Of a stretch of DNA of 64,000 bases, positions 26,684 to 35,143 are shown one piece after another; position 1 is the first letter of the stretch, and each line of letters opens with the position of its first letter. The stretch is from Marisediminitalea aggregata (GTDB lineage Bacteria; Pseudomonadota; Gammaproteobacteria; Enterobacterales; Alteromonadaceae): positions 62,001-126,000 of the forward strand of contig NZ_FQWD01000005.1 in the NCBI RefSeq assembly GCF_900129565.1, written 5' to 3'. The notes under the pieces are model-generated. The model saw only the letters and a program-made list of their open reading frames with translations, did not search any database and was not told the DNA's origin. The translations under genes and the position numbers were made by a program.

Positions 26684-29155
26684 GTGATTAAGTCTGTTCT
26701 GTATTCTGCGATTGCCAGTGCGCTCTTAGCCGCGCCTATTGTTACCTCTGCGGCTGTGCCTGAACTGAACGATAAAGCCTATTTTTCTCAACCCAGTCTC
26801 GACATTGTGGTGTTCAGCAACTGGTACAACGGGTTGTTTGGCGATTCTAAAATCAGTGGGGTAGAGCTGGTTCACTTTGGTGAGCGTATTGCGACTAACG
26901 GCGATGTACGCCTGAGTGCCACACCCGAGCAATGGGATCCCATTCCCACCTTTGTGGAACGCAAAGTAGACAACAACACCAATACGATCAGCGCTACCTT
27001 GTCGTATCCGGAATTCGACTTTACTTACACCATTAGCGCCAGCCCCATCGAAAATGGCGTGGAAATTACCCTGTCGTCACCGCGTCCGGTTCCAGCTGAG
27101 CTGGTGGGTAAAGCGGGTTTCAACATGGAGTTTTTGCCTGCTAATTACATGGAAACCAGCTTTCTGGCCGACGGCAAACCCGGCGCGTTTCCGCTGTATC
27201 CTACCGGGGTAAAAGAGATCATTGGTCAGCATGAACCGGTACCGCTGGCGTCTGCGAAACAATTGGTACTGGCCCCTGAAAGTGACACCAAGCGTGTGAT
27301 GATCGAGTCTTCAGCGCCGCTAACACTTTACGACGGCAGGGCAAAAGCACAAAACGGCTGGTATGTGGTGCGCGGTGTGTTGCCCGAAAATAAACAGGGT
27401 GAATTGCTGACCTGGCGTATTACCGCCAGTACCGATGATGCCTGGTTGCGCGACCCTATGATTGCTCATTCGCAGGTGGGGTATTTGCCCGGGCAAACTA
27501 AACGCGCGGTCATTGAGCTAGACAAACACGCACCGGTAAATGGCATGGCAGAGCTGCTAAAAGTGAATGCCGACGGCTCGAAAGCGGTAGTGAAGAAAGC
27601 CGCGCCCGGCAAGGTTGAGGACTACACGCGCTACCAATACGCCACGTTTGATTTTACCGATGTCACTGAGCCGGGCCTGTACCAGTTGCGTTATAAGGGG
27701 ACTACCACGGCGTCGTTCCCCATTGCTGAGCATGCACTTGATGCCGCCTGGTACCCCACGCTGGACCATTATTTCCCGGTACAAATGGATCACGTGTTGG
27801 TTAACGAGGCGTATCGCGTATGGCACGGTGCCTCGCATTTAGATGATGCACTGCAAGCGCCGGTGAATCATGAGCATTTCGACCTGTATGCCCAGGGGCC
27901 GACGACGGACACCCAGTACAAGCCTGGCGAACACATTCCCGGATTAAACGTAGGCGGTTGGTACGACGCGGGTGACTACGACATTCGTACCCAAACTCAA
28001 TATCGCACGGTGCGTTTTTTAGTGCAGGCGTTTGAGGAGTTCGGCATCGACCGCGACACCACGCTGGTGGATTACGACCGCAAATATGTCGATATTCACG
28101 TGCCCGATGGCAAACCTGATTTGCTGCAACAAATTGAGCATGGCACGCTGGCATTGCTGGCGCAGTTCAAGGCGGTAGGGCATGCCATTCCGGGTATTAT
28201 TGTGCCGGATATCAGCCAGTACACCCACCTGGGTGACGGCCTGACCATGACCGATAACCTGATTTACAACGCGTCGATGGCAGACACTGAATCCAATGGC
28301 ATTGAAAGCGGCGTATTCGACGACCGCTGGGCATTTACGTCTAAATCTACGCCGCTTAATTACGGTTCAATGGCGGCACTGGCCGCAGCCAGTCGTACCT
28401 TGCAGGGCTACAAGCCGGTGTTGGCCAAAGAAAGCCTGGATACCGCCATTGCGGCATGGGCAAGCGAAGCCGACAAACAGCCCGACTTGTTCCGCGTGGG
28501 TAACACGACAGGCGGTGGTCTGGAAGAAGAAAAGCTCAAAGCTGCGGTGGAGTTATTGGTCACCACCGGCGATACGCAGTATAAGCATGCAGTTACGGCA
28601 TTACTGCCGCATATCGAGGAGCACTTTGGTCGCAGTGCTGTATTGGCCGTCCGCGCGCTACCCTTCATGGACAACGCTTATAAAAAACGTATTCGCGCCG
28701 CGGCTGAGGCCTATAAACCCAAGCTTGAGGCGGCAACCAGCAAAAATCCGTTTGGCGTGGTGATCACCGAATACGGTTGGGCGGGTAATGGTACCGTGCT
28801 GGACATGGCGGTGACTCAGTACTATCTGCATCAGGCTTACCCAGATCTCTATAGCAGTGACCTTATTTACCGCTCGCTGGATTATTTGTATGGAACGCAC
28901 CCGGACTCCGATATCTCATTTGTGTCAAACGTAGGCACGGTATCGAAGAAAGTGGCGTACGGTATGAACCGCGCTGACTATTCGTTTATCAGCGGTGCCA
29001 TTGTGCCGGGCGTTCTCATCCTGAAACCTGATCTGCCGGAAAATATGGAAAACTGGCCGTTCCTGTGGGGTGAAAACGAGTATGTTATCGACCTGGGCGC
29101 GTCTTATCTGTTTACTGTGAATGCTGCACTTAAACTAGCAGGCAGACAGCCGTAA
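26684..29155 (+). CDS. Secreted glycoside hydrolase family 9 enzyme
   Basis: This 823-residue protein starts at GTG 26684 with CAGGAG eight bases upstream and has a signal peptide ending near TSAAVP. The first ~260 residues form an extra beta-rich region. A CelD_N-type immunoglobulin-like domain follows (IAHSQVGYLPGQTKRAVIE, then EPGLYQLRY). The GH9 catalytic domain follows, with GGWYDAGDYD holding the paired catalytic aspartates. Near the end GENEYVID holds the likely acid glutamate. GH9 enzymes are inverting beta-glucanases, mostly on cellulose or related glucans. The CE2-type esterase gene downstream, 118 bases away, suggests an acetylated glucan, mannan or xylan. Confidence 0.82.
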   Translation: MIKSVLYSAIASALLAAPIVTSAAVPELNDKAYFSQPSLDIVVFSNWYNGLFGDSKISGVELVHFGERIATNGDVRLSATPEQWDPIPTFVERKVDNNTNTISATLSYPEFDFTYTISASPIENGVEITLSSPRPVPAELVGKAGFNMEFLPANYMETSFLADGKPGAFPLYPTGVKEIIGQHEPVPLASAKQLVLAPESDTKRVMIESSAPLTLYDGRAKAQNGWYVVRGVLPENKQGELLTWRITASTDDAWLRDPMIAHSQVGYLPGQTKRAVIELDKHAPVNGMAELLKVNADGSKAVVKKAAPGKVEDYTRYQYATFDFTDVTEPGLYQLRYKGTTTASFPIAEHALDAAWYPTLDHYFPVQMDHVLVNEAYRVWHGASHLDDALQAPVNHEHFDLYAQGPTTDTQYKPGEHIPGLNVGGWYDAGDYDIRTQTQYRTVRFLVQAFEEFGIDRDTTLVDYDRKYVDIHVPDGKPDLLQQIEHGTLALLAQFKAVGHAIPGIIVPDISQYTHLGDGLTMTDNLIYNASMADTESNGIESGVFDDRWAFTSKSTPLNYGSMAALAAASRTLQGYKPVLAKESLDTAIAAWASEADKQPDLFRVGNTTGGGLEEEKLKAAVELLVTTGDTQYKHAVTALLPHIEEHFGRSAVLAVRALPFMDNAYKKRIRAAAEAYKPKLEAATSKNPFGVVITEYGWAGNGTVLDMAVTQYYLHQAYPDLYSSDLIYRSLDYLYGTHPDSDISFVSNVGTVSKKVAYGMNRADYSFISGAIVPGVLILKPDLPENMENWPFLWGENEYVIDLGASYLFTVNAALKLAGRQP

Positions 29156-29167
29156 AGAGTGTGTCAC

Positions 29168-29203
29168 GCACTGTTCGGCGTTGCTGTATCGGCGTCGAAC
29201 AGT
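29168..29203 (+). other. Hairpin between GH9 and esterase genes
   Basis: CACTGTTCG and CGAACAGTG can pair around an 18-base loop 12 bases after the GH9 stop. There is no T-run, so it is more likely an RNA-stabilising or attenuating hairpin than a full terminator. Confidence 0.4.
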
Positions 29204-29273
29204 GTACTCAGGCTGTGCAACCGTATAGTATTTCGAGTCATATCAACCGTATGAAGAAGTAATCGAGGCAAGG

Positions 29274-30356
29274 ATGTTAAACAGGTTTATTACGCTATGC
29301 GCACTGGTGTGTTTGCACGTCAGTGTTGCAGCTTACGCCAAAGTGGTACCGGCAACTGATGCAGGGTATGTGTATACCGGTCGTATCGACTTTGCGAATG
29401 CCAGTGCGCCTTATTTAACCTGGCCCGGTTCATCGGTGAAAGCGCGTTTTTCTGGTGAGTCTTTGTCGGTAACGTTAAAAGACGACAACGGCAAGAATTA
29501 CTACAATGTGATTGTCGATGGGAACGACGCCTTTCCCTTTGTGATTGAAGCTAAGCAAGGTGAGCTCACATACTGGATAAGTAACACGCTAGGCGCTGGC
29601 GAGCACACGGTAGAAATCTACAAGCGCACCGAAGGCGAAGAAGGCGGTACGCATTTTCTGGGTATTAGCATTGATGACGATGCGGCATTGTTGGCTCCTC
29701 CGGGCAGACCAACACGCCGTATCGAAATTTACGGTGATTCCATTTCCAGTGGTATGGGCAATGTAGCGCCTTACAATGGCCCAGACAACTTACCCCGAGA
29801 CAAAAACCACTATCTCAGTTACGGCGCTATTGCTGCCAGAACGATAGGCGCAGAGCTACATACGATCTCGCAAAGCGGTATCGGTATTATGGTGAGCTGG
29901 TTTAACTTTATTATGCCGCAGTTTTACGACCAGCTGAGCGCTGTGGGTAACAACGATTCACAGTGGGACTTCAATACCTGGACACCCCAGGTGGTGGTCA
30001 TTAACCTCATGCAGAACGACAGCTGGCTGGTACCCGATCCCAAGCGAATTTCGCCTACACCCACCGAACCACAAATCATTGCGGCGTATCAGGCTTTTGT
30101 GAAATCAGTGAGAGCGGAGTACCCCAATGCCCAAATTATATGTGCGCTGGGCAGTATGGATGCCACCAAGGCGGGGTCACCCTGGCCAGGTTATGTTGAA
30201 ACCGCTGTAGCGAACTTAACCAACGAGGGCGACAGCAAGCTTTCCACCGTGGTATTTCCGTTCAATGGCTACGGCCAGCACCCCAGAGTGAATCAACACA
30301 CCAGCAATGCTGAGCTGTTAACCCAAGCCATACAACAGGTCACTGGCTGGCGTTAG
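29274..30356 (+). CDS. SGNH acetyl esterase, carbohydrate esterase family 2 type
   Basis: The 360-residue secreted protein has a signal peptide ending near VAAYAK. An N-terminal jelly-roll domain (about 30-135) is followed by an SGNH hydrolase domain. The nucleophile serine is S156 in EIYGDSISSGMGN, and the late histidine lies in GQHPRVNQH. This two-domain order is that of CE2 esterases, which remove acetyl groups from xylan, mannan or cello-oligosaccharides. It follows the GH9 gene on the same strand and probably exposes the chain for it. Its stop overlaps the stop of the convergent CPBP gene by a few bases. Confidence 0.83.
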   Translation: MLNRFITLCALVCLHVSVAAYAKVVPATDAGYVYTGRIDFANASAPYLTWPGSSVKARFSGESLSVTLKDDNGKNYYNVIVDGNDAFPFVIEAKQGELTYWISNTLGAGEHTVEIYKRTEGEEGGTHFLGISIDDDAALLAPPGRPTRRIEIYGDSISSGMGNVAPYNGPDNLPRDKNHYLSYGAIAARTIGAELHTISQSGIGIMVSWFNFIMPQFYDQLSAVGNNDSQWDFNTWTPQVVVINLMQNDSWLVPDPKRISPTPTEPQIIAAYQAFVKSVRAEYPNAQIICALGSMDATKAGSPWPGYVETAVANLTNEGDSKLSTVVFPFNGYGQHPRVNQHTSNAELLTQAIQQVTGWR

Positions 30357-31099
30357 GTTTCAGGTGAATCGGCCGGGGTAAGGGAGCGTTTGCGACTTCG
30401 CCTTACCCACCATTCTGTGCCGGCAATACTCAGGACTATGGTGGCCATTCTGCACAGGTTGGCCGCTTGACCACCAATAGCGGTACTGTCTACCTGCCAC
30501 AATACCCAATAGCCGTTCATCAGCGTGTGCAGGGTGATCACTATCCACAGATTATGGCCCCAGCGGTAAAACAACCAGGCAAACCAAAGGCCGCCAATGG
30601 CGGTAAACAATGCCGCGGTGGCGGCCTGAACAAGGGTGGCACCCTGAAACCAGTGGCCCATGCCAAAAATGACCGCACCAATGAGTGCAGCAGGCAGGAA
30701 GCGCCAACCGGCTATAGCCATCAGTGAGCCTACCAGAAAGCCTCGGAAAAACAGCTCTTCAAAGAAGCCGGGGATCAGGCTTTTGGTCAACAATGTCGTC
30801 ACTGACGGGGTGGCAAACTCAAAAAATACGCTAAATCCAATCAGCATAGGTAATGAAAACAACAAGGCTGCCGCTACGCCACTCAGCGGCTGGTGGGTTA
30901 TCCCTACAGCCTTGAGTAACGGGCCTTTTCGCCTTAACAGAACGCCGGCCAGCAATATTGCCAGCGACCAGCAGAGGTAAGGCACAGCATACTTTACATA
31001 GGGGGCGGTTATTTGCGGCTGCAAAAACCGGGTAGCGAATATCGCCGCTGAAAATAGGCTGAGAATGATGATACTGGAGACTGCTTTTCCTTGTTCCAT
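30353..31099 (-). CDS. CPBP family intramembrane metalloprotease
   Basis: The product has about 248 residues from ATG 31099 (GGAGAGGG upstream; another ATG at 31135 is open) and seven or eight hydrophobic segments. The CPBP/Rce1 glutamate motif is EELFFRGFLVGS, with later histidines in FGMGHWFQG and ITLHTLMNG. Such proteins are membrane proteases or bacteriocin self-immunity proteins; the substrate is unknown. It stands alone and is convergent with the CE2 esterase gene. Confidence 0.82.
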   Translation of the reverse strand: MEQGKAVSSIIILSLFSAAIFATRFLQPQITAPYVKYAVPYLCWSLAILLAGVLLRRKGPLLKAVGITHQPLSGVAAALLFSLPMLIGFSVFFEFATPSVTTLLTKSLIPGFFEELFFRGFLVGSLMAIAGWRFLPAALIGAVIFGMGHWFQGATLVQAATAALFTAIGGLWFAWLFYRWGHNLWIVITLHTLMNGYWVLWQVDSTAIGGQAANLCRMATIVLSIAGTEWWVRRSRKRSLTPADSPET

Positions 31100-31218
31100 G
31101 TGCTTGCCCTCTCCTTGTTGGGGAGCTTGTATCATAGCCTATTTTTTCAACCAGCCAATGGCTTGCGCGGTTATTTTACATTTGCGCGAAGGCGGACCGC
31201 CGCTGCCCAGTCGGGCGG

Positions 31219-32031
31219 CTAGTAGGGTTTATCGCCGCCAATGGTAACCCGGTAGCCAGAACGGGTATCCGGGAAGTAATCCCAAACTGCAAAGTGCTGG
31301 GTACAGCGGTTATCCCATATGGCAATTGAGTGAGGCTGCCAGCTAAAGCGCACCTGAAAATTCGGGTCTTTAGCCAGTTCGTAGAGCATGGCTAAAATGC
31401 CATCACTTTCGTTTTTAGACACACCCAGAATGCGTGTGGTGTACGAGGCATTCACAAATATTGCTTTCTTGCCGGTTACCGGGTGTGTGCGTACTACGGG
31501 GTGCACATTACATGGGTAGGCGGTTCCGTAGTCACCGTAAATGGCGTGGTACACGTGGTTGGCGTCGTGCTCTGCCTGCAGACCTTCCAAATACTGTTGC
31601 ATGGCAGGCGACAAGGCATCATAGGCGGCATACATCGAAGAAAACAAGGTGTCGCCACCTACGTCTGGTAGAGTGTGAATATACAACATGGAGCCCATCG
31701 GCGGCAGTTCGTTGCAACTGAGGTCTGAATGCCAGTTGTCGCCCGCGATGTACTTTGAGTCTTTGTCGGCGTGAATGGCGACAATCTTTTCATAGCCATC
31801 AATACCCTTTGCGCCGGGGTGAACAATGAGGTCACCGAAAATCTGACCAACAGCCATGTGTTGTTCATGCGTGATCTGCTGATCGCGAAAAAAGATAACC
31901 TGGTGTTCAGCAATCGCTGCCTTCAGTTGCTCTTCTACTTCAGCCGTGATTGGCTTAGTTAAGTCGATATTGCCGATCTCTGCGCCAATATTGCGGGTCA
32001 GCGGGGTAATGGTAATAGTGTCAGATGCCAT
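31219..32031 (-). CDS. TauD/TfdA family Fe(II)/2-oxoglutarate dioxygenase
   Basis: This 270-residue enzyme has the HxD pair H101 and D103 (NWHSDLS), the distal iron histidine at about 246 (NRCTQHFAVWDY) and the 2-oxoglutarate arginine near 261 (SGYRVTIGG). It hydroxylates a carbon next to a sulfonate, ether or amine, releasing CO2 and succinate. The substrate is not readable. GGAG lies before the ATG. It follows the flavin reductase gene on the same strand, 35 bases apart, so they form an operon. A second, longer TauD enzyme lies at 39479-40390. Confidence 0.85.
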   Translation of the reverse strand: MASDTITITPLTRNIGAEIGNIDLTKPITAEVEEQLKAAIAEHQVIFFRDQQITHEQHMAVGQIFGDLIVHPGAKGIDGYEKIVAIHADKDSKYIAGDNWHSDLSCNELPPMGSMLYIHTLPDVGGDTLFSSMYAAYDALSPAMQQYLEGLQAEHDANHVYHAIYGDYGTAYPCNVHPVVRTHPVTGKKAIFVNASYTTRILGVSKNESDGILAMLYELAKDPNFQVRFSWQPHSIAIWDNRCTQHFAVWDYFPDTRSGYRVTIGGDKPY

Positions 32032-32066
32032 GATTAACTCCGGTAATGTGATACGCCAGGCTTGAG

Positions 32067-32675
32067 CTACATGCCAAACGGATATGTTTTGTAGTCAGCG
32101 ACCGCGCTTTCGCGAACGCCACTTAACCCCACTGCATATTGCAGGAGCAGGCCCAGTGAGTGTGAAAATCTGGCCTGAATATAGGTATCGTCCTTGTCGT
32201 CCGACGGCGTCGGGGTGTTAAAGCAGGCCTTAACATTGCGAATAATTAAGTGGTCGGGGATCCAGCAAATGCGATTGTTTTTACTGCTGCTGATACGCAG
32301 CTCAGCCACGGGCAGGTAACCACCGGTCGATGCAGACAGCGCAATAATCAAACCCGGCTTGTTGGCAGTTTCTTTTACGCCGCAATACAAAAAGAAGTTT
32401 TTCAGGCAGCTTGGGACCATGCCGTGCCAGTCTGGCGTGATCACAATGAGGGCGTCACAGGCTTGAAGTTGACTCGAGATGGGTTGCCATTGTGTTTGCA
32501 GCTCACCGGTCGGCTCCGACCAGAATGAATCATCGAAGTTGGTCAGTGGCGTCACGGCTAAGTCCAGAAAGAACGTCTCGTGTCCCAGCCCGGTCAGGTG
32601 GTTCACTGCATACTGACCTACCTTGGCCGTTTGTGACGACTTGCGCTGACTACCGCAAATGACTGCTATTTTCAT
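32067..32675 (-). CDS. NAD(P)H-dependent FMN reductase family protein
   Basis: From ATG 32675 (GGAAAG upstream) the product has 202 residues and a flavodoxin-like fold. The FMN phosphate loop is ICGSQRKSSQTAK at about 5-17, and the second flavin contact is ITPDWHGMVPSCLKNFF. This family supplies reduced flavin to two-component monooxygenases or reduces quinones. It is the first gene of an operon with a TauD dioxygenase and divergent from the extradiol dioxygenase. The RutA-like monooxygenase 4 kb away needs exactly such a flavin donor, which is the inferred partner. Confidence 0.82.
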   Translation of the reverse strand: MKIAVICGSQRKSSQTAKVGQYAVNHLTGLGHETFFLDLAVTPLTNFDDSFWSEPTGELQTQWQPISSQLQACDALIVITPDWHGMVPSCLKNFFLYCGVKETANKPGLIIALSASTGGYLPVAELRISSSKNNRICWIPDHLIIRNVKACFNTPTPSDDKDDTYIQARFSHSLGLLLQYAVGLSGVRESAVADYKTYPFGM

Positions 32676-32902
32676 AAATCTTTCCGTTAACTGTGACAAA
32701 CAATACCTCAACGTTAAGCCAGCAAGGGCGGGAAATCTTGTCTGATTGCGCCCGAAGAACCGGGGCATTTACGCATGCCGTCTGCAGCGCGTGTCACGGA
32801 CAGGCGTTTTTCATCAACTATTCAAGCAGGTTTATACAAGACCCGGTTCGCGCTGCTGAGGTAGCGTAATCACATCTGATTCAACGCTGTGAGTACACAA
32901 CC

Positions 32903-33688
32903 ATGAGTGAACAACAATCTGTCATGCCTGCCATTTTTATTGGGCACGGCAGTCCAGGTAATATTCTTGAAGACAATCCGGCCACGCGCATGTGGGAAAG
33001 CCTGGCCAGTGAGTTCGATACGCCCAAAGGCATCGTCTGCGTGTCGGCGCACTGGTACATCAAAGGCACCGCTGTCACCGCGAACGAAAACCCTCGCACT
33101 ATTCATGACTTTGGTGGTTTTCCGCAAATCATGTACGAAATGCAGTACCCGGCACCGGGTAGTCAGGCGCTGGCAAACCATATTGTGGCGCTGCTCGAAG
33201 AAGAGGACGCGCGGTTAGATTCCAGTTGGGGCTTTGATCACGGGACCTGGTGTGTGCTGTCGAAGGTCTACCCGAACGCCGATATTCCCGTAGTGCAGTT
33301 GTCTATCGATCGCACCCAAAGCAACGAGTATCACTTTAATGTGGGTAAGAAGCTGTCAGCCTTGCGCGAACAGGGTTACCTGATTCTGGGCAGCGGCAAT
33401 ATCGTGCACAACCTGGGGGTAATGAACTGGGGAGCCCGCGGCACCACTTACCCCTGGGCGCAGCGCTTTGGCGACTACATCCGCGACGCGGTTATTAACG
33501 ACACCCCGGAGCACGCCATTAACTATCTGGCATTTGGGCCAGAGGCCCAGCAGTCTGTACCAAGCCCCGACCACTACCTGCCGCTGTTGTATGTCTTAGG
33601 TGCCCGCAAACCCGCCGACAAGGTGGCTTTTAAATCTCAGTATTGTGAATACGGCTCGCTGGACATGACCACCATTGTGCTCAGTTAA
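32903..33688 (+). CDS. DODA-type (LigB family) extradiol dioxygenase
   Basis: The 261-residue protein is of the YgiD/4,5-DOPA dioxygenase type. Iron ligands are visible as H15 (FIGHGSPGN), H50 (VSAHWY) and a later histidine (SGNIVHNLG). The GFDHGTWCVL motif supplies the acid-base histidine. It cleaves catechol-type rings beside a hydroxyl, using Fe or Zn. The native substrate of the family is often unknown. It sits head-to-head with the flavin reductase operon and 154 bases before the acetamidase operon, so a role in ring opening within the same pathway is inferred. Confidence 0.85.
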   Translation: MSEQQSVMPAIFIGHGSPGNILEDNPATRMWESLASEFDTPKGIVCVSAHWYIKGTAVTANENPRTIHDFGGFPQIMYEMQYPAPGSQALANHIVALLEEEDARLDSSWGFDHGTWCVLSKVYPNADIPVVQLSIDRTQSNEYHFNVGKKLSALREQGYLILGSGNIVHNLGVMNWGARGTTYPWAQRFGDYIRDAVINDTPEHAINYLAFGPEAQQSVPSPDHYLPLLYVLGARKPADKVAFKSQYCEYGSLDMTTIVLS

Positions 33689-33690
33689 CA

Positions 33691-33772
33691 CCGGACTGTG
33701 GCTGGGTGGCGTGAAGGGGATTTTGGCCAACTTTCCGGGCGTATCCAATCAAGAAGTCCGGACTTCACGCCA
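33691..33772. promoter_or_regulatory. Nested palindromes before the acetamidase operon
   Basis: AAGTCCGGACTT at 33754-33765 is a perfect 12-base palindrome. In addition CCGGACT (33691-33697) can pair with AGTCCGG (33755-33761), and TGGCGTGAAG (33707-33716) with CTTCACGCCA (33763-33772). The two pairings cross, giving a pseudoknot-like layout in RNA. It lies 70-150 bases before the operon start and could be an operator or a leader structure. Confidence 0.45.
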
Positions 33773-33842
33773 TTAACCTGTAGCGACTGAACGAAAGAAA
33801 CACCCGCTTAATACTTATTATTTTTTGTTACCGGAGAGCCTC

Positions 33843-34931
33843 ATGGCATTACTGAAAACCGACGATTTAACCAATGCTGATCGCAAACAGCCTTCGGCAC
33901 TGCACACGTTAAAAGCTACCGTGGAAAACTGTCACTGGGGCTATTTCTCTGCCACACAGGCCCCCGCCATTAAAGTGAAAAGCGGCGATCTTATTCAGGC
34001 CGAAGCCGTTACGCATCACGCGGGCGATGCGCCTGACCTGATGATGGATGACGCATTAAAAGCGGTATGGGCGGGGATCCCCGAAGAAGACCGTAACCCC
34101 GGTGTTCACCTTATGACCGGCCCAATTTATGTGGAAGGAGCCCAACCAGGCGATATGCTGGAAGTACGTTACTTGTCTATGCGACCTCGCTTTTCTTACG
34201 GTTCAAACCTGGCCGCGAACTGGGGGCATTTGTACAAAGAGTTCGGTGAAAAAGAGCGGGTTACCATTTATCGCCTGGACATGGCCAGCATGCAGGCCCA
34301 TGGCCACTACGCTTATGATTTTAATGGTAAATACGAAACGCCGGGCACGGTAACACACTGCCCTGAATGTGAGCGCCATAAAGCGTTACATGGCGTGCGG
34401 GTACCAGTACGCCCTCATTTGGGAACAGCCGGTGTTGCCCCCGACAAATCCGGGCGGGTTAGCACTATTCCACCGGGCAAACACGGCGGCAATATCGACA
34501 ACTGGCGCATTGGGGCTGGGTCCACTATGTACTATCCGGTGCAGGTCGAAGGTGGTTTGTTTTCGATTGGCGATCCGCACGTGTCACAAGGTGACGGTGA
34601 AATCAGTGGTACCGCCATTGAGGCATCGCTGGATGTCACTATGCAAATCATTCTGCGCAAAGACTTTGCGTTCCCGTCGCCCCTGCTGGAAACCCCGAAC
34701 TACTTCATTGTTCACGGTTTTGATGAAGACTTAAACATTGCCATGAAGAACGCCTCGATTGACATGCTGGAGTTGCTCAGCGAGCACCGCGGGCTCAGCA
34801 AAGACGATGCGTATTCACTGATGAGTGTCGGCGGCGACTTTACCGTTACTCAGGTGGTCGACACGGTGCAGGGCGTACACGTGAAAATACCCAGAAGTGT
34901 CATGAACAAGGGCGAACCTGACGGCGAATAG
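33843..34931 (+). CDS. Acetamidase/formamidase family amidohydrolase
   Basis: From ATG 33843, with CCGGAGAGCC upstream, the product has 362 residues (a TTG six codons earlier is unlikely). It is a beta-rich member of the FmdA_AmdA family, with THHAGDAPDLMMDD, TGPIYVEGAQPGDML and a PPGKHGGNIDN region. A CxxC pair in HCPECERHK is present. The family hydrolyses formamide, acetamide or small amides to ammonia and acid. Here it opens an operon with a permease, a RutA-like monooxygenase and two more hydrolases, so it may remove a formamide by-product of ring opening. Confidence 0.82.
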   Translation: MALLKTDDLTNADRKQPSALHTLKATVENCHWGYFSATQAPAIKVKSGDLIQAEAVTHHAGDAPDLMMDDALKAVWAGIPEEDRNPGVHLMTGPIYVEGAQPGDMLEVRYLSMRPRFSYGSNLAANWGHLYKEFGEKERVTIYRLDMASMQAHGHYAYDFNGKYETPGTVTHCPECERHKALHGVRVPVRPHLGTAGVAPDKSGRVSTIPPGKHGGNIDNWRIGAGSTMYYPVQVEGGLFSIGDPHVSQGDGEISGTAIEASLDVTMQIILRKDFAFPSPLLETPNYFIVHGFDEDLNIAMKNASIDMLELLSEHRGLSKDDAYSLMSVGGDFTVTQVVDTVQGVHVKIPRSVMNKGEPDGE

Positions 34932-35143
34932 CCCAAAAAATCCCTGAACGTGCAGGAATTCAGCAGATTTGCATAAATAGCCAAAAAGTTGGTCGGGTAT
35001 AGACAAAAGTTGTAGAGCGCGAAGTGATACCGTAGAGACATACCCTGCCATACATGGCACCGGCAACCCCGTTGCCATTTTTTAGCAACAAGGGCCTGAA
35101 CCGCAGTTTCGCTGCGTTAATCAGGCTAACGAGGAAAGTGCGT

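Noticed and set aside
31219-32031. Naming this TauD-family enzyme a taurine dioxygenase
   Set aside because: No taurine transporter genes or sulfur-starvation context are present; the family is too broad to name the substrate.
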